64,000 nucleotides of DNA from Syncephalis plumigaleata (taxonomy: Eukaryota; Zoopagomycota; Zoopagomycetes; Zoopagales; Piptocephalidaceae). This document shows positions 26,705 to 39,153 of this stretch, piece by piece. The notes under the pieces are model-generated. The model saw only the letters and a list, made by a program, of their open reading frames with translations, had not been told where the DNA came from and ran no database searches. The DNA is taken from assembly GCA_025201365.1 (NCBI GenBank), contig JAIXMF010000003.1, positions 1,054,001 through 1,118,000 on the forward strand. The letters are read 5' to 3'. Within the stretch, counting starts at the first letter, position 1. Each line of letters opens with the position of its first letter. Position numbers and translations under genes: made by a program.

Positions 26705-27002
26705 CTCATTTGTAAGTGTTGTCGTTGATTAGTACTATACGAATACATGACTTGGTATTTGTACGCTCAATCTTTCTTAAGCTTGAATATTGCCATGCAT
26801 TCCAATCAAACGGTATACACAGCCATTACATCTATCTAATCATTTTAATATATGAATATATCATTGACACCAATAAAGTGTATCAATTGAAAGCAGCTTT
26901 ATTGCTATGCATTATATCGACTGATAACAAGCAGCTAGATCCATTGTATCTGACATTTGCTTATAATTTATCATGAACATTGATCATGGCAATAGCGTAT
27001 CG

Positions 27003-28366
27003 TTAATTACGAGGGCGCACTACAAGCTGCATCTGTGCAGGATGTCGCATATCAGCTGGTCTATTGAGATATTCCTCTGCTGTTGGTCGATCGGCCACCT
27101 TAGGAGCCAAGAGCACCTTTAGTAAATCAGTTAGGTAGGGTGCAACAGCACCATCATCATTTCCGTATTTCGTGACCGGTGGAGGAGTAAGTTTACCGCT
27201 TATGTAATCTTTTTTATATCTCTCAATATCAAATCCCAGTGGTTGAGTTCTACTTGCATAGTTGTGTCCATGCGCATTTAGAGTAGCATCTAAAACGCTT
27301 TTACCAGTTATAAGCTGGAAGAGTCTTGCACCAATATACCAAGTGTCGGCCCTTCGCATACTAGTCCACCTCCAGTTTCCGAACTCGGGTGGTAAACTAT
27401 CAACATCTTGATTCATCACTTTTCCTACAAGTGGCATGCCTCCTCTGAACATAACACTCATGTCAAAGTCAATAAGCTTGATACGTGGATTACCATTTGC
27501 ATCCTGCGTTACAATGATATCTAGTATGATGCATATTAGTAATTAGCAAGTCATAATATCCATACTGCACTTACCTGAAGATTTCATGTTGTTATAGATA
27601 ATCTTATTCTTATGGAGGAGTCTATGGGCTATACAAATAATGTTAAGGATCACGTATGCAATAGGAATAATTGACATTGACTCACCTTTGAGAAGCTGAA
27701 TAGCTATATCGTAGATAATACGATCCCGATTGTTGGCATTCAGTGTCTCAACGAATTTATCCAATGATACATCTCCAGCATACTCCATAACCATGCATCG
27801 ACCAAACTTAATGAATGGGATTGTCTTGGGCAAGAAACCAGGTCTGACACTCTTGACTGATTCTGAAGTTGCATGTGGCAAACCAGTGTCGAATGTCTTT
27901 ATGTGATCCACAAAGTATTGGCCATCTTGAGGATTTGTTTTTCTGGCCTCGGCAATTGCCTAGTAATAGTACGTTAGTCATAATATTAAACTATCATGAT
28001 GGCGTATTATTACCTTCAATATTTTGGCCTCTCCTCTGCCCATACCAAAGTAACTGCATTTAATAAATCTTTCTTGGTTATTATATGTGGCAACGCCCAT
28101 TGCTGAACCAATACCATAGCCGATAGCTTTTGTAACCGTGAGACCTGGATGAAGCTTGCCCTCTATGCCCACTGGCAATGTAACCCATCTATCTGACACG
28201 TCATCGTTTGCTAATTCAATGGAGGTTAGAACAGTAATAGTCTAGTATATCAATACTAACCACGTGCACGTTCGAAATTTACCGGTGTTCCCAATGCCTG
28301 CTGAATATATGCGACAGCAACCAAAGTGGAAACAAGAACGGTGCTACTGAGCGATAAAGACTTCAT
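27003..28366 (-). CDS. Secreted kinase-fold protein, copy B (predicted pseudokinase)
   Basis: Five exons: 28366-28261, 28210-28014, 27959-27686, 27628-27575 and 27520-27003, together 1,149 nt for 382 residues with an open frame throughout. The N-terminus MKSLSLSSTVLVSTLVAVAY with IQQALG is a strong signal peptide. Kinase-fold landmarks: glycine loop IGYGIGSAMGVA, Lys in RFIKCSYF, Glu in RGEAKILK, IIYNNMKSSD at the catalytic loop, LIDFDMS at the DFG site and LPPEFGNW at the APE site. The HRD Asp is Asn (YNN), so normal phosphotransfer is unlikely. The C-lobe helix reads ADTWYIGARLFQLITG. Introns are 50-60 nt with CTAAC-type branch sites. Copy C looks identical over the coding region. Substrate or host target unknown; a secreted decoy, scaffold or effector role is inference. 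Confidence 0.85.
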
Positions 28367-28996
28367 GGTGAAAGTGTTGGATCTGGACGACAGTTGCTTG
28401 TAACTTGGCTCCTCGAATAGTGTAAGCTCGTTAACAATAATAAAGATTGTAATAAAGAGTGAAGTGAATGGTTTAATAAGCTGTATGAGGTGTAATCGTA
28501 AAGAGGAATGGTGATAAACTATAGCTTACTGTTGACAGATATCCGTTTATTTATATTTCTGCGATATTTTTTTGCTTTGTATGCTTCAATGATGAGTAGT
28601 CAATAAATCTATACTATGACCATAATTAGGGTTCAACATGCAAATGTAAACAGTATTTGGCAATGGGATCATGGTATAAAATGTGGTGAATTCTATTTGT
28701 TTCATGTAGCACGAGTGTTGGATTGACCATTTCGCATCTATTACTAGTTTGTTTCGAGTATGCTTGCAGAAGAGCATTGTAGCATTGCATTTTTGCGTCT
28801 AAGGAGAACAGTATACGATTTTGGCAGTGGCACACATGTCATACCGAAATGAGTGTAGCTGAATTTAAATCCACGTTTTACATCCATATTTTGCCATCTC
28901 ATTAGCAATGACATGTATTGATTCAGTATGGAATCCTATTGTCATATTATATTTGGTATACACATCGTGTAGGAGCATTACTAGTTATGTCTTTTC
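28367..28996 (-). promoter_or_regulatory. Conserved upstream region of kinase-like gene B
   Basis: About 630 bp directly upstream of the gene B start are highly similar to the 630 bp upstream of gene D (40477-41106), with long exact stretches, although the two genes differ more inside their exons. It contains the AT-rich block TTTATATTTCTGCGATATTT near 28550-28566. Conservation suggests shared control, but recent common descent alone could also explain it. Confidence 0.5.
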
Positions 28997-30406
28997 CTAA
29001 TTGCTTTGATGTAAAAGCTAGCTTAGCGACTCTACCAAGGAGCTCTTACAGTGCGCGCTGCGGAGAATTCTGGAATTCTGGAAAGGAGTGGAAGGACATT
29101 GAGTGGATTAAACACGCAACATAATAATACACGGCCCAACGACTCTCGATAACCACTCACTTCAATAACTCAAACGATCATATCCCTGTATTCTATTTTA
29201 TCTCATATGATAATTCATTTGAATGTTGTCCAATAGGTTTATTATAATAAAATACGCTACAACAACATTAAAAGAAAAAGGCTGGCTTACCGACTCATGC
29301 TTTTCCCTTGTAATCCTTATTAAGGAAGATGTCAACGAGAAGATGTCAAAACATTGGAGAGAAAGACGGCAGACATGTTGCAGGCTTAAAGGTGGATTCC
29401 AACGAGATGACAGCAAAAGGCCGTCACCAGTTATTCCAGCACTTCCGATAGAATGCAATTCGGTGAATAGCAGCGAAAAGTACTTCAAACTAGGAAGAAG
29501 GGCAACATGTCTACACCTATAGCCCGCACGTATGACTTCTCAAATGGGATGAACTACGGAGCAACTATCAACTAGACGAGGATGTATCTCCGTATCATGC
29601 ACAGCTAATGTGTTGATATCAAAACAGAGAACTAATGGTTGCGCCGACAATACATGAACACTGCAGTAATAGAACATGATAGCAGTATGTTCCATGACTA
29701 GATCTACTCGGGGATTTGATCGTAATCAATGAATGACCAATAAATTCTTAAAAAGCTAGTGTCATGCTAGGAAAGAGCATCAACCATCCGCTATCGACTC
29801 ACTACACACACTTCAACAATGAATGACAGCATTCCATCGATGAAGTTTTGGAAATGGCAATGACATTTTACAAATCGAAACTGCATTGTGTGCATTGAAT
29901 CATTGCCATATATTTTTGTTTCGTTCTACATTTCTTACTTGTATAGAATGAGCCAATAAACAAACTGATTCTTCTATAACTGCATGAAGATCGATGGCTA
30001 ATCAATTGAATGTATCTAGTAGTTCTATTCGATTACATTCCTGTCGTGACATAACATTTCAATAACAGTATAATCATTATTAATCCATATCATGGATCAA
30101 TAATTAGCTCATTTGTAAGTGTTGTCGTTGATTAGTACTATACGAATACATGACTTGGTATTTGTACGCTCAATCTTTCTTAAGCTTGAATATTTGCCAT
30201 GCATTCCAATCAAACGGTATACACAGCCATTACATCTATCTAATCATTTTAATATATGAATATATCATTGACACCAATAAAGTGTATCAATTGAAAGCAG
30301 CTTTATTGCTATGCATTATATCGACTGATAACAAGCAGCTAGATCCATTGTATCTGACATTTGCTTATAATTTATCATGAACATTGATCATGGCAATAGC
30401 GTATCG
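28997..30406. other. Spacer between kinase-like genes B and C
   Basis: No gene is supported. ORFs of 60-100 codons occur on both strands at 29198-29522, but none has a recognisable domain and they overlap each other. The right part from 30108 is the start of repeat unit 2 and includes the 3' flank of gene C. Confidence 0.5.
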
Positions 30407-33400
30407 TTAATTACGAGGGCGCACTACAAGCTGCATCTGTGCAGGATGTCGCATATCAGCTGGTCTATTGAGATATTCCTCTGCTGTTGGTCGATCGGCC
30501 ACCTTAGGAGCCAAGAGCACCTTTAGTAAATCAGTTAGGTAGGGTGCAACAGCACCATCATCATTTCCGTATTTCGTGACCGGTGGAGGAGTAAGTTTAC
30601 CGCTTATGTAATCTTTTTTATATCTCTCAATATCAAATCCCAGTGGTTGAGTTCTACTTGCATAGTTGTGTCCATGCGCATTTAGAGTAGCATCTAAAAC
30701 GCTTTTACCAGTTATAAGCTGGAAGAGTCTTGCACCAATATACCAAGTGTCGGCCCTTCGCATACTAGTCCACCTCCAGTTTCCGAACTCGGGTGGTAAA
30801 CTATCAACATCTTGATTCATCACTTTTCCTACAAGTGGCATGCCTCCTCTGAACATAACACTCATGTCAAAGTCAATAAGCTTGATACGTGGATTACCAT
30901 TTGCATCCTGCGTTACAATGATATCTAGTATGATGCATATTAGTAATTAGCAAGTCATAATATCCATACTGCACTTACCTGAAGATTTCATGTTGTTATA
31001 GATAATCTTATTCTTATGGAGGAGTCTATGGGCTATACAAATAATGTTAAGGATCACGTATGCAATAGGAATAATTGACATTGACTCACCTTTGAGAAGC
31101 TGAATAGCTATATCGTAGATAATACGATCCCGATTGTTGGCATTCAGTGTCTCAACGAATTTATCCAATGATACATCTCCAGCATACTCCATAACCATGC
31201 ATCGACCAAACTTAATGAATGGGATTGTCTTGGGCAAGAAACCAGGTCTGACACTCTTGACTGATTCTGAAGTTGCATGTGGCAAACCAGTGTCGAATGT
31301 CTTTATGTGATCCACAAAGTATTGGCCATCTTGAGGATTTGTTTTTCTGGCCTCGGCAATTGCCTAGTAATAGTACGTTAGTCATAATATTAAACTATCA
31401 TGATGGCGTATTATTACCTTCAATATTTTGGCCTCTCCTCTGCCCATACCAAAGTAACTGCATTTAATAAATCTTTCTTGGTTATTATATGTGGCAACGC
31501 CCATTGCTGAACCAATACCATAGCCGATAGCTTTTGTAACCGTGAGACCTGGATGAAGCTTGCCCTCTATGCCCACTGGCAATGTAACCCATCTATCTGA
31601 CACGTCATCGTTTGCTAATTCAATGGAGGTTAGAACAGTAATAGTCTAGTATATCAATACTAACCACGTGCACGTTCGAAATTTACCGGTGTTCCCAATG
31701 CCTGCTGAATATATGCGACAGCAACCAAAGTGGAAACAAGAACGGTGCTACTGAGCGATAAAGACTTCATGGTGAAAGTGTTGGATCTGGACGACAGTTG
31801 CTTGTAACTTGGCTCCTCGAATAGTGTAAGCTCGTTAACAATAATAAAGATTGTAATAAAGAGTGAAGTGAATGGTTTAATAAGCTGTATGAGGTGTAAT
31901 CGTAAAGAGGAATGGTGATAAACTATAGCTTACTGTTGACAGATATCCGTTTATTTATATTTCTGCGATATTTTTTTGCTTTGTATGCTTCAATGATGAG
32001 TAGTCAATAAATCTATACTATGACCATAATTAGGGTTCAACATGCAAATGTAAACAGTATTTGGCAATGGGATCATGGTATAAAATGTGGTGAATTCTAT
32101 TTGTTTCATGTAGCACGAGTGTTGGATTGACCATTTCGCATCTATTACTAGTTTGTTTCGAGTATGCTTGCAGAAGAGCATTGTAGCATTGCATTTTTGC
32201 GTCTAAGGAGAACAGTATACGATTTTGGCAGTGGCACACATGTCATACCGAAATGAGTGTAGCTGAATTTAAATCCACGTTTTACATCCATATTTTGCCA
32301 TCTCATTAGCAATGACATGTATTGATTCAGTATGGAATCCTATTGTCATATTATATTTGGTATACACATCGTGTAGGAGCATTACTAGTTATGTCTTTTC
32401 CTAATTGCTTTGATGTAAAAGCTAGCTTAGCGACTCTACCAAGGAGCTCTTACAGTGCGCGCTGCGGAGAATTCTGGAATTCTGGAAAGGAGTGGAAGGA
32501 CATTGAGTGGATTAAACACGCAACATAATAATACACGGCCCAACGACTCTCGATAACCACTCACTTCAATAACTCAAACGATCATATCCCTGTATTCTAT
32601 TTTATCTCATATGATAATTCATTTGAATGTTGTCCAATAGGTTTATTATAATAAAATACGCTACAACAACATTAAAAGAAAAAGGCTGGCTTACCGACTC
32701 ATGCTTTTCCCTTGTAATCCTTATTAAGGAAGATGTCAACGAGAAGATGTCAAAACATTGGAGAGAAAGACGGCAGACATGTTGCAGGCTTAAAGGTGGA
32801 TTCCAACGAGATGACAGCAAAAGGCCGTCACCAGTTATTCCAGCACTTCCGATAGAATGCAATTCGGTGAATAGCAGCGAAAAGTACTTCAAACTAGGAA
32901 GAAGGGCAACATGTCTACACCTATAGCCCGCACGTATGACTTCTCAAATGGGATGAACTACGGAGCAACTATCAACTAGACGAGGATGTATCTCCGTATC
33001 ATGCACAGCTAATGTGTTGATATCAAAACAGAGAACTAATGGTTGCGCCGACAATACATGAACACTGCAGTAATAGAACATGATAGCAGTATGTTCCATG
33101 ACTAGATCTACTCGGGGATTTGATCGTAATCAATGAATGACCAATAAATTCTTAAAAAGCTAGTGTCATGCTAGGAAAGAGCATCAACCATCCGCTATCG
33201 ACTCACTACACACACTTCAACAATGAATGACAGCATTCCATCGATGAAGTTTTGGAAATGGCAATGACATTTTACAAATCGAAACTGCATTGTGTGCATT
33301 GAATCATTGCCATATATTTTTGTTTCGTTCTACATTTCTTACTTGTATAGAATGAGCCAATAAACAAACTGATTCTTCTATAACTGCATGAAGATCGATG

Positions 33401-33511
33401 GCTAATCAATTGAATGTATCTAGTAGTTCTATTCGATTACATTCCTGTCGTGACATAACATTTCAATAACAGTATAATCATTATTAATCCATATCATGGA
33501 TCAATAATTAG
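30108..33511. repeat. Tandem repeat unit 2 (3,404 bp) carrying kinase-like gene C
   Basis: Direct tandem copy of unit 1. The left junction (CATGGATCAATAATTAG before CTCATTTGTAAG) is repeated exactly at the right junction at 33511, as expected for a true head-to-tail array or for an assembly duplication. Confidence 0.9.
30407..31770 (-). CDS. Secreted kinase-fold protein, copy C (twin of copy B)
   Basis: Five exons at 31770-31665, 31614-31418, 31363-31090, 31032-30979 and 30924-30407. Protein and introns are the same as in copy B, 3,404 bp away. It has the same signal peptide, the same YNN in place of HRD and the same DFD. No difference from B was found in the coding region, so either the duplication is very recent or copies are kept equal by gene conversion, or the assembly repeated one locus. 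Confidence 0.85.
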
Positions 33512-33810
33512 CTCATTTGTAAGTGTTGTCGTTGATTAGTACTATACGAATACATGACTTGGTATTTGTACGCTCAATCTTTCTTAAGCTTGAATATTTG
33601 CCATGCATTCCAATCAAACGGTATACACAGCCATTACATCTATCTAATCATTTTAATATATGAATATATCATTGACACCAATAAAGTGTATCAATTGAAA
33701 GCAGCTTTATTGCTATGCATTATATCGACTGATAACAAGCAGCTAGATCCATTGTATCTGACATTTGCTTATAATTTATCATGAACATTGATCATGGCAA
33801 TAGCGTATCG
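31771..33810. other. Upstream and spacer region of copy C, plus 3' flank of gene D
   Basis: No gene is supported. The sequence repeats 28367-30406. From 33512 it is the start of a partial third repeat unit. Confidence 0.6.
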
Positions 33811-34000
33811 TTAATTACGAGGGCGCACTACAAGCTGCATCTGTGCAGGATGTCGCATATCAGCTGGTCTATTGAGATATTCCTCTGCTGTTGGTCGATC
33901 GGCCACCTTAGGAGCCAAGAGCACCTTTAGTAAATCAGTTAGGTAGGGTGCAACAGCACCATCATCATTTCCGTATTTCGTGACCGGTGGAGGAGTAAGT
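33512..34000. repeat. Partial tandem repeat unit 3 (489 bp), ends inside gene D
   Basis: Sequence is the same as the first 489 bp of unit 2, covering the 3' flank and the last part of the final exon. The identity stops sharply at 34000 (GTAAGT then AAACCG against TTACCG), where gene D becomes clearly divergent. This marks a crossover or conversion border. Confidence 0.85.
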
Positions 34001-34279
34001 AAACCGTTACTGAAATCCTTCAAAAAATTTATAAGACCACCTCCTGATCTTCTATTACTAGTAGCATATCGCTCTGCATACATATCTACAGTATCTTCTG
34101 TAACGATGCTACCAGTTATAAGCTGGTAAAGTCTTGCACCAATATACCAAGTGTCAGCCTTTGGCATACTAGTCCACCCATATTTTGCGTATTCTGGTGG
34201 TGAATTGCGCAAATCTTGATTCTTCATTTTCCCTACAAGTAGCTTGCCTTCTTTGAACATAACACTCGTGTCAAAGTCA

Positions 34280-34284
34280 ATAAG
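34280..34284. repeat. Target-site duplication ATAAG, left side
   Basis: ATAAG lies directly before the left LTR and again directly after the right LTR (39344-39348). Copies B and C have the unoccupied site (GTCAATAAGCTTG), which confirms a 5-bp duplication. Confidence 0.95.
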
Positions 34285-34474
34285 TGTAACGACCTCACAT
34301 GCACACACGAATTCGAAAAGTAAGATATCGTTTTTTATTAATAAAAGTATAATCGTATTTATAATTGCTTATGCTTACTAATTCTCTGTAAACGAAGATG
34401 TAAATATACTCACGCTTCGGTAGTGGTTACCGAGCTTTTCCCATAAGAATATAAATAAAAATTGTTTCGTTACA
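34285..34474 (-). repeat. LTR (3' LTR of the element)
   Basis: 190 bp, begins TGTAACG and ends CGTTACA, with TG...CA ends. It appears identical to the other LTR. Confidence 0.95.
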
Positions 34475-34485
34475 CCTCCCTCCTT
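34475..34485 (-). other. Polypurine tract of the LTR element
   Basis: On the minus strand this reads AAGGAGGGAGG directly next to the 3' LTR, the usual place and composition of the plus-strand primer. Confidence 0.75.
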
Positions 34486-37400
34486 AGATTGATGCCGACT
34501 CGGCATTATCATTAAAAGCTTGAACTAGCTCTTTAGCATTTGCTAGATCGTCCGTGGATTGCCATGTCATCTCGTGGTCTGCGTATCCTTTCCATTTGAC
34601 TAAGTATTGTGTCTTACCGCGTCTTGTACGTTTACCGACGATTGCTTCAACTTCGTATTCTTCTTCGTTATTAATAATAATTGGTGGAGGGGGAGGCGGA
34701 TATCGGTTAGCGAATTCGACGGGATTGTTTTCGTACGGTTTTAATAAACTAACGTGGAATACATTATGTATTCTCATGCTATCTGGTAATTGCAATTTGT
34801 ACGCTACCGTCGATACACGCTCGATGATTTTGTAAGGGCCTGTAAATTGATGCGACAACTTACGCTTAGGTCGATCACGACTTACTTCCGGTGTCAAGTT
34901 CTTAGTTGATAGTAGAACTTGTGTACCAACCTCGAATTCCACTTCTCGTCGCTTTTGATCTGCATGTTGCTTTTGTCGTTCTTGTGCCGTTTCCAGCGCA
35001 TCCCGTGTCGTTAAATAAATATCGTTCAACTTCTGTAAAAAGGTTGCTGTGCTTTCTATGTTAGTGTCTTTGTTGAAATCGTGACGTCGAGCTAGGTCGT
35101 CAGGCATGTAGGGATGATGGCCTAAATCGGTGTAAAAGGGCGAGTAACCGGTCGATGATTGTTTAGCGTTGTTGTAAGCGAATTCAACAAGTGCCAAGTG
35201 CTGATCCCAATCATTTTGTTGATGGTTAACACATGTACGCAGAAGTTGTTCCAATGTGCGATTGGTGCGTTCCGTCTGGCCGTCTGTCTCGGGGTGGAAG
35301 GCTGTAGACATAAGTATGCGAACGTCGAGTATCTTGTGTAATTCCTGCCAGAATTTGCTTGTGAATTTCGCATCGCGGTCGCACACAATCGAACGGGGCA
35401 TACCATGTAAACGCATGATGTTGTTGACAAACAGCTGCGCAACGTCAACTGCAGTCGCCGTCGTCTTCATAGGTATGAAGTGGGCTCGTTTCGTGAAACG
35501 ATCTACGACGACGAAGATAGCGTCATAACCTGCCTTAGTACGCGGTAATTGTACTATGAAATCCATGGAAATGTCGCGCCATCTTCCTTCTGGTATTGGT
35601 AAAGGTTGTAGAAGACCACCAGGTAACTGCTGCGAGTGTTTCGTGCGTTGACATATCTCACAAGATTTGATATATCGTTTAACCATGCTTGATAGACCGG
35701 GCCAATAGTATTTGCGTTTGATTGCCGCTATTGTCTTTTCTTCACCGAAATGTGCAGCTAGTGGTGCATCGTGATGGTCGTTGAATATATCTAAATAAAG
35801 ATCATCGTACTTGGGGATGCATAGCCTTGGTTCTATTCCTTTCATTTCATAAATTAGCCCATAATCGTCACACCTGAAATGTCGTAATATCTTTCGCGTT
35901 GTCTTATTACTAATTTTCTTCCCTCCCAACAAAACAGACTTTACACCCGTAAAGTAATCGTCATGATCGTAACCTGTTAGGATTCGTTGCTGGAAGGTGG
36001 TGAGATCGACTGAGTATAACGTGTTGCAGATGTCGGCCATACGACGAGACAACGCGTCCGCTACGACGTTAGTACGGCCAGGTTTGTAAACGATATCGAT
36101 ATCATACCCGCGCAGGAGTGTAAGCCAACGTGATTGTCGCGCTAATAGTACATTTTGTTGTTTAAGTAGGTGTGTGAGTGGCTCATGGTCTGTATAGAGA
36201 ACAAAACGGCCATAGCTGAGGTAAGGGCGCCATAGACGCACCGCTGTAAGTGCTGCTAACATTTCCTTGTCATACGCAGCGTATTTCTTCTCGGCAGTTT
36301 GTAGTGTACGCGACATGAAAGCAATAGGGTGTTCGATGTCATCTATCTCTTGTGATAATACAGCACCGATTGCGTAATCAGATGCATCGGTAGTGACAAT
36401 GAATGGTACGGTAACATCAGGTATCGCTAAGACAGGTGCAGTGACTATAGCTTTACGCAATGTATCGAACGCTAATTGTTGTGCTTCCCCCCATGTAAAC
36501 GGTACATCCTTCTTAGTCAATTGACTTAGATGTCGTGCAATATCAGCATACCCACGAATAAACCGTCTATAATAACCGGTTAATCCCAAGAATGATCGTA
36601 ATTCTTTTAAATTACTGGGTATTGGCCAATTAGTAATGGCCGTTACCTTATCATGTAGTGGTTTTATACCCTCGCAACCAATATTATGTCCCAAGAATTC
36701 CACCTCCTCTTTACCGAACTCACACTTGCTCAGTTTCGCATAAAGCTTATGTTCCCGTAACAGTTCTAATACCTGTCTCAAATGCAATTCATGTTCCGCA
36801 TGATTTTTACTAAATACAAGTATATCATCTAGGAATATCACTACACATTTGTCTAACAATTTGTGAAACACGTTTTGCATTAAACGCATAAATACAGAGG
36901 GCGCGTTAGTTAGACCGAATCCCATTACTGTCCACTCGTAATGCCCATAGCGTGTTCTAAACGCTGTCTTGTGAATATCATCCTCATGTACTCTAATTTG
37001 ATGATATCCACTTCTCAAGTCGATCTTTGAGAACACCTTAGCCCCATGTAGTTGATCAAACAATTCGTCGATCAACGGTAACGCATAACGATCACGTATC
37101 GTTTGCGCATTTAGCATTCGATAATCCACACACATTCGCAAATCACCCCCTTTCTTTTTAACAAACAGTACAGGTGCACCAAATGGTGATGTACTTGGCC
37201 TAATAAAGCCTTTTTCTAACAAATCATCTAATTGTCTTTTTAACTCATCTAATTCTTTCTTTGCTAAATGATAGGTGGGCCTGAATGGTGGCTGCTGATG
37301 TGGGATTAGATTGATACGTATATCAATATCGCGCTTAGGCGGTAATCCCGGCGGTAACTCGTCAGGTCCCACATCTGCAAACTCACTCAATAATCGAGCA

Positions 37401-37894
37401 TAGCGCCCGTGCAATGGATTATTATTTTCTTTTGCCTCTTTTGTTTCTTGTACCATTGCTAATAAAAATATATCATCATCTTTTAACTTCTTAACCTCTG
37501 CTAATGTCATCAAAGTGGATTCAACGCTGCGATGATTTGATTGCTCAACCGTGGAATTGGCCATTGATTCAATGATGCCAGAACTCCAATCTATTTGTGC
37601 CTCGTGTCTTCGTAACCATGGCATACCTAGTATTGCGTCATAATTGCCCAATTTCATTATAGTGAAGTCAACACTTTCTTCAAAATGATTGTAGACTGTA
37701 GGCACTTTATTTGCAACACCAGATACGCTACATTCCGCACCATTACCCAATTTTACGTTTGATCGCTTGGCTGTTGTATTCACATGTACTTGTGCTTTTC
37801 CAGCAAATTCTGTGTCCATGAAATTTGCAGATGCGCCTGAATCGATAAGTACATGGGCAGTAACACCGTTAATGATAGGTGTTACCGTGAGCAA
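34484..37894 (-). CDS. pol: Pol polyprotein of the Ty3/Gypsy element
   Basis: 1,136 residues. Protease [10 protein letters not shown] near residue 16; reverse transcriptase with FLDDILVF; RNase H with [14 protein letters not shown]; integrase with an HHCC zinc finger (HH...CEICQRTK) and the core residues in [15 protein letters not shown] and [15 protein letters not shown]-terminal chromodomain ([20 protein letters not shown]). The chromodomain marks the chromovirus branch and is known in the family to steer integration toward certain chromatin. Confidence 0.96.
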   Translation of the reverse strand: MLTVTPIINGVTAHVLIDSGASANFMDTEFAGKAQVHVNTTAKRSNVKLGNGAECSVSGVANKVPTVYNHFEESVDFTIMKLGNYDAILGMPWLRRHEAQIDWSSGIIESMANSTVEQSNHRSVESTLMTLAEVKKLKDDDIFLLAMVQETKEAKENNNPLHGRYARLLSEFADVGPDELPPGLPPKRDIDIRINLIPHQQPPFRPTYHLAKKELDELKRQLDDLLEKGFIRPSTSPFGAPVLFVKKKGGDLRMCVDYRMLNAQTIRDRYALPLIDELFDQLHGAKVFSKIDLRSGYHQIRVHEDDIHKTAFRTRYGHYEWTVMGFGLTNAPSVFMRLMQNVFHKLLDKCVVIFLDDILVFSKNHAEHELHLRQVLELLREHKLYAKLSKCEFGKEEVEFLGHNIGCEGIKPLHDKVTAITNWPIPSNLKELRSFLGLTGYYRRFIRGYADIARHLSQLTKKDVPFTWGEAQQLAFDTLRKAIVTAPVLAIPDVTVPFIVTTDASDYAIGAVLSQEIDDIEHPIAFMSRTLQTAEKKYAAYDKEMLAALTAVRLWRPYLSYGRFVLYTDHEPLTHLLKQQNVLLARQSRWLTLLRGYDIDIVYKPGRTNVVADALSRRMADICNTLYSVDLTTFQQRILTGYDHDDYFTGVKSVLLGGKKISNKTTRKILRHFRCDDYGLIYEMKGIEPRLCIPKYDDLYLDIFNDHHDAPLAAHFGEEKTIAAIKRKYYWPGLSSMVKRYIKSCEICQRTKHSQQLPGGLLQPLPIPEGRWRDISMDFIVQLPRTKAGYDAIFVVVDRFTKRAHFIPMKTTATAVDVAQLFVNNIMRLHGMPRSIVCDRDAKFTSKFWQELHKILDVRILMSTAFHPETDGQTERTNRTLEQLLRTCVNHQQNDWDQHLALVEFAYNNAKQSSTGYSPFYTDLGHHPYMPDDLARRHDFNKDTNIESTATFLQKLNDIYLTTRDALETAQERQKQHADQKRREVEFEVGTQVLLSTKNLTPEVSRDRPKRKLSHQFTGPYKIIERVSTVAYKLQLPDSMRIHNVFHVSLLKPYENNPVEFANRYPPPPPPIIINNEEEYEVEAIVGKRTRRGKTQYLVKWKGYADHEMTWQSTDDLANAKELVQAFNDNAESASI

Positions 37895-38004
37895 TCCGGA
37901 ACTAGTGTTTCCTTGGATGAGCGAGAACAGCTCGAATCCAGGTGGGATCTTGGGTGTTGGAGTAGTAGCGGCGACCTGGCCGTCAGTAATAACGCCGCAT
38001 TCGA

Positions 38005-38838
38005 TTACTGACGGTCGTCGTTTCCCTGGTTGTCGTCCGCGTTCGGTGGGTGTTGTATGTTATTGGCTTGTTGTTGATTGTTGTTGAAGTTACGATTGTT
38101 GTTGTAATTGCGGTTGTTGTTGAAGTTACGGTTATTATTGTTGCGGTTGCGACAATTCCGAGCTATGTGACCGCGTCCATTACACTCATAGCATCGTATG
38201 GCGTTGTTGTTGTTGTTGTTACGATTGTTGCGGATTCCTAGGCTGTTTAAAGCTTGCGCTAACACGTCCAAGTCCATAGGTACCGGTCCGTTTTGTGGTT
38301 TAGGTTGGGCTCGCGCTAATTGTTGTAATCCATGCTTCCTTGAATAATAAAAAGCTCTTGTTACCGTGAAAGCCTCGTTAATATTGTGAACATTGTTCCG
38401 GAATGAATCAGCTAAGTACTCGGGTGGCAAGGTGAGACGGAACGATGTTACAAGCTCCATATCGCCTGCATCTGAAATTTTACTGCGTAGCGCGGTAAAT
38501 TGGGTGATATGTTCTTCGATGTCTTGATCTTCTGTCCAGCGTAGTCTGGTCAACTCTAAGCGCGCGATATCGGCGGATTTGTTACCGTTGAAACGGTCCA
38601 TAATACCGTTTCTCATTTCTTGCCATGTGGTGTACGGTGTGGCTCCTCCTCGTATTGATTGGTACCAGACAGCAGCGGCACCAGATAGTTGTTGAGCTGC
38701 TATCACCAATTTCTGAGCATCGGTCCATTCTCCTAGCGTCCATGCATCATCAACCATGTTACACCAATGATCCACTGGAATCGAGGAATCACCGGTGAAC
38801 TTCTCGGTGTGGGTGAGTGGTGATCGAGCGGGATTCAT
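38005..38838 (-). CDS. gag: Gag protein of the Ty3/Gypsy element
   Basis: 277 residues. It has the retrotransposon gag core ([18 protein letters not shown] region) and one CCHC zinc knuckle ([14 protein letters not shown]) followed by an Asn/Arg-rich tail of the NNNRNFNN type. It lies upstream of pol in a separate frame. Confidence 0.92.
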   Translation of the reverse strand: MNPARSPLTHTEKFTGDSSIPVDHWCNMVDDAWTLGEWTDAQKLVIAAQQLSGAAAVWYQSIRGGATPYTTWQEMRNGIMDRFNGNKSADIARLELTRLRWTEDQDIEEHITQFTALRSKISDAGDMELVTSFRLTLPPEYLADSFRNNVHNINEAFTVTRAFYYSRKHGLQQLARAQPKPQNGPVPMDLDVLAQALNSLGIRNNRNNNNNNAIRCYECNGRGHIARNCRNRNNNNRNFNNNRNYNNNRNFNNNQQQANNIQHPPNADDNQGNDDRQ

Positions 38839-38913
38839 GATGTAATAATCTGATGTTACGTAGATGGTGAATTCAAGAATCTTGGACGACTGGAACTGGA
38901 ATATTATTGCTAA

Positions 38914-39120
38914 GCGACTAACGCAATGACGGTGCGACTAACGCAATGTAACGGTACGACTAACGCAGTGACGGTGCGACTAACGCAATGTAACGGTACG
39001 ACTAACGCAATGACGGTGCGACTAACGCAATGTAACGGTGCGACTAACGCAATATAGCAGTGCGACTAACGCAGTATGACAGTACGACGAACGTAAAAAT
39101 AGCAATGCGACTAACGCAAA
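38914..39120. repeat. Minisatellite of about ten 20-23-bp units in the element's leader
   Basis: The unit core is GCGACTAACGCA followed by a variable tail (ATGACGGT or ATGTAACGGT). About ten units, alternating between two tail types for the first six, then degenerating. It sits between the primer-binding site and gag. Confidence 0.9.
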
Positions 39121-39140
39121 TAGGGCGATGGAAAGTAGGT

Positions 39141-39152
39141 CCGTTGCTACCA
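39141..39152 (-). other. Primer-binding site, initiator-tRNA-like
   Basis: One base after the 5' LTR the minus strand reads TGGTAGCAACGG. This is complementary to a tRNA 3' end ...GCTACCA, which fits initiator methionine tRNA, a common primer in this family. The host tRNA is not in the window. Confidence 0.65.
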
Positions 39153-39153
39153 A

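Larger units (their letters stand above)
26705..30107. repeat. Tandem repeat unit 1 (3,403 bp) carrying kinase-like gene B
   Basis: This unit and the next one match base for base as far as I compared them, with an offset of 3,403 then 3,404 because one T is missing at about 26792 (GAATATTGCC against GAATATTTGCC). The unit contains the gene B 3' flank, gene B, and its long upstream region. The repeat begins at CTCATTTGTAAGTG, preceded by different sequence than units 2 and 3. Confidence 0.9.

Noticed and set aside
29062-29080. GAATTCTGGAATTCTGG direct repeat in the kinase-gene spacer
   Set aside because: Only two short copies; not enough to call a functional site.
29198-29522. Overlapping ORFs of 96-99 codons in the spacer of the repeat unit, on both strands
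   Set aside because: No domain, no start context, mutually overlapping; the second copy adds no evidence because the repeat is nearly identical as DNA.
38914-39120. Regular short repeats that could look like a CRISPR array
   Set aside because: Units are contiguous, 20-23 bp, with no unique spacers, and lie in the leader of an LTR element in a eukaryote.
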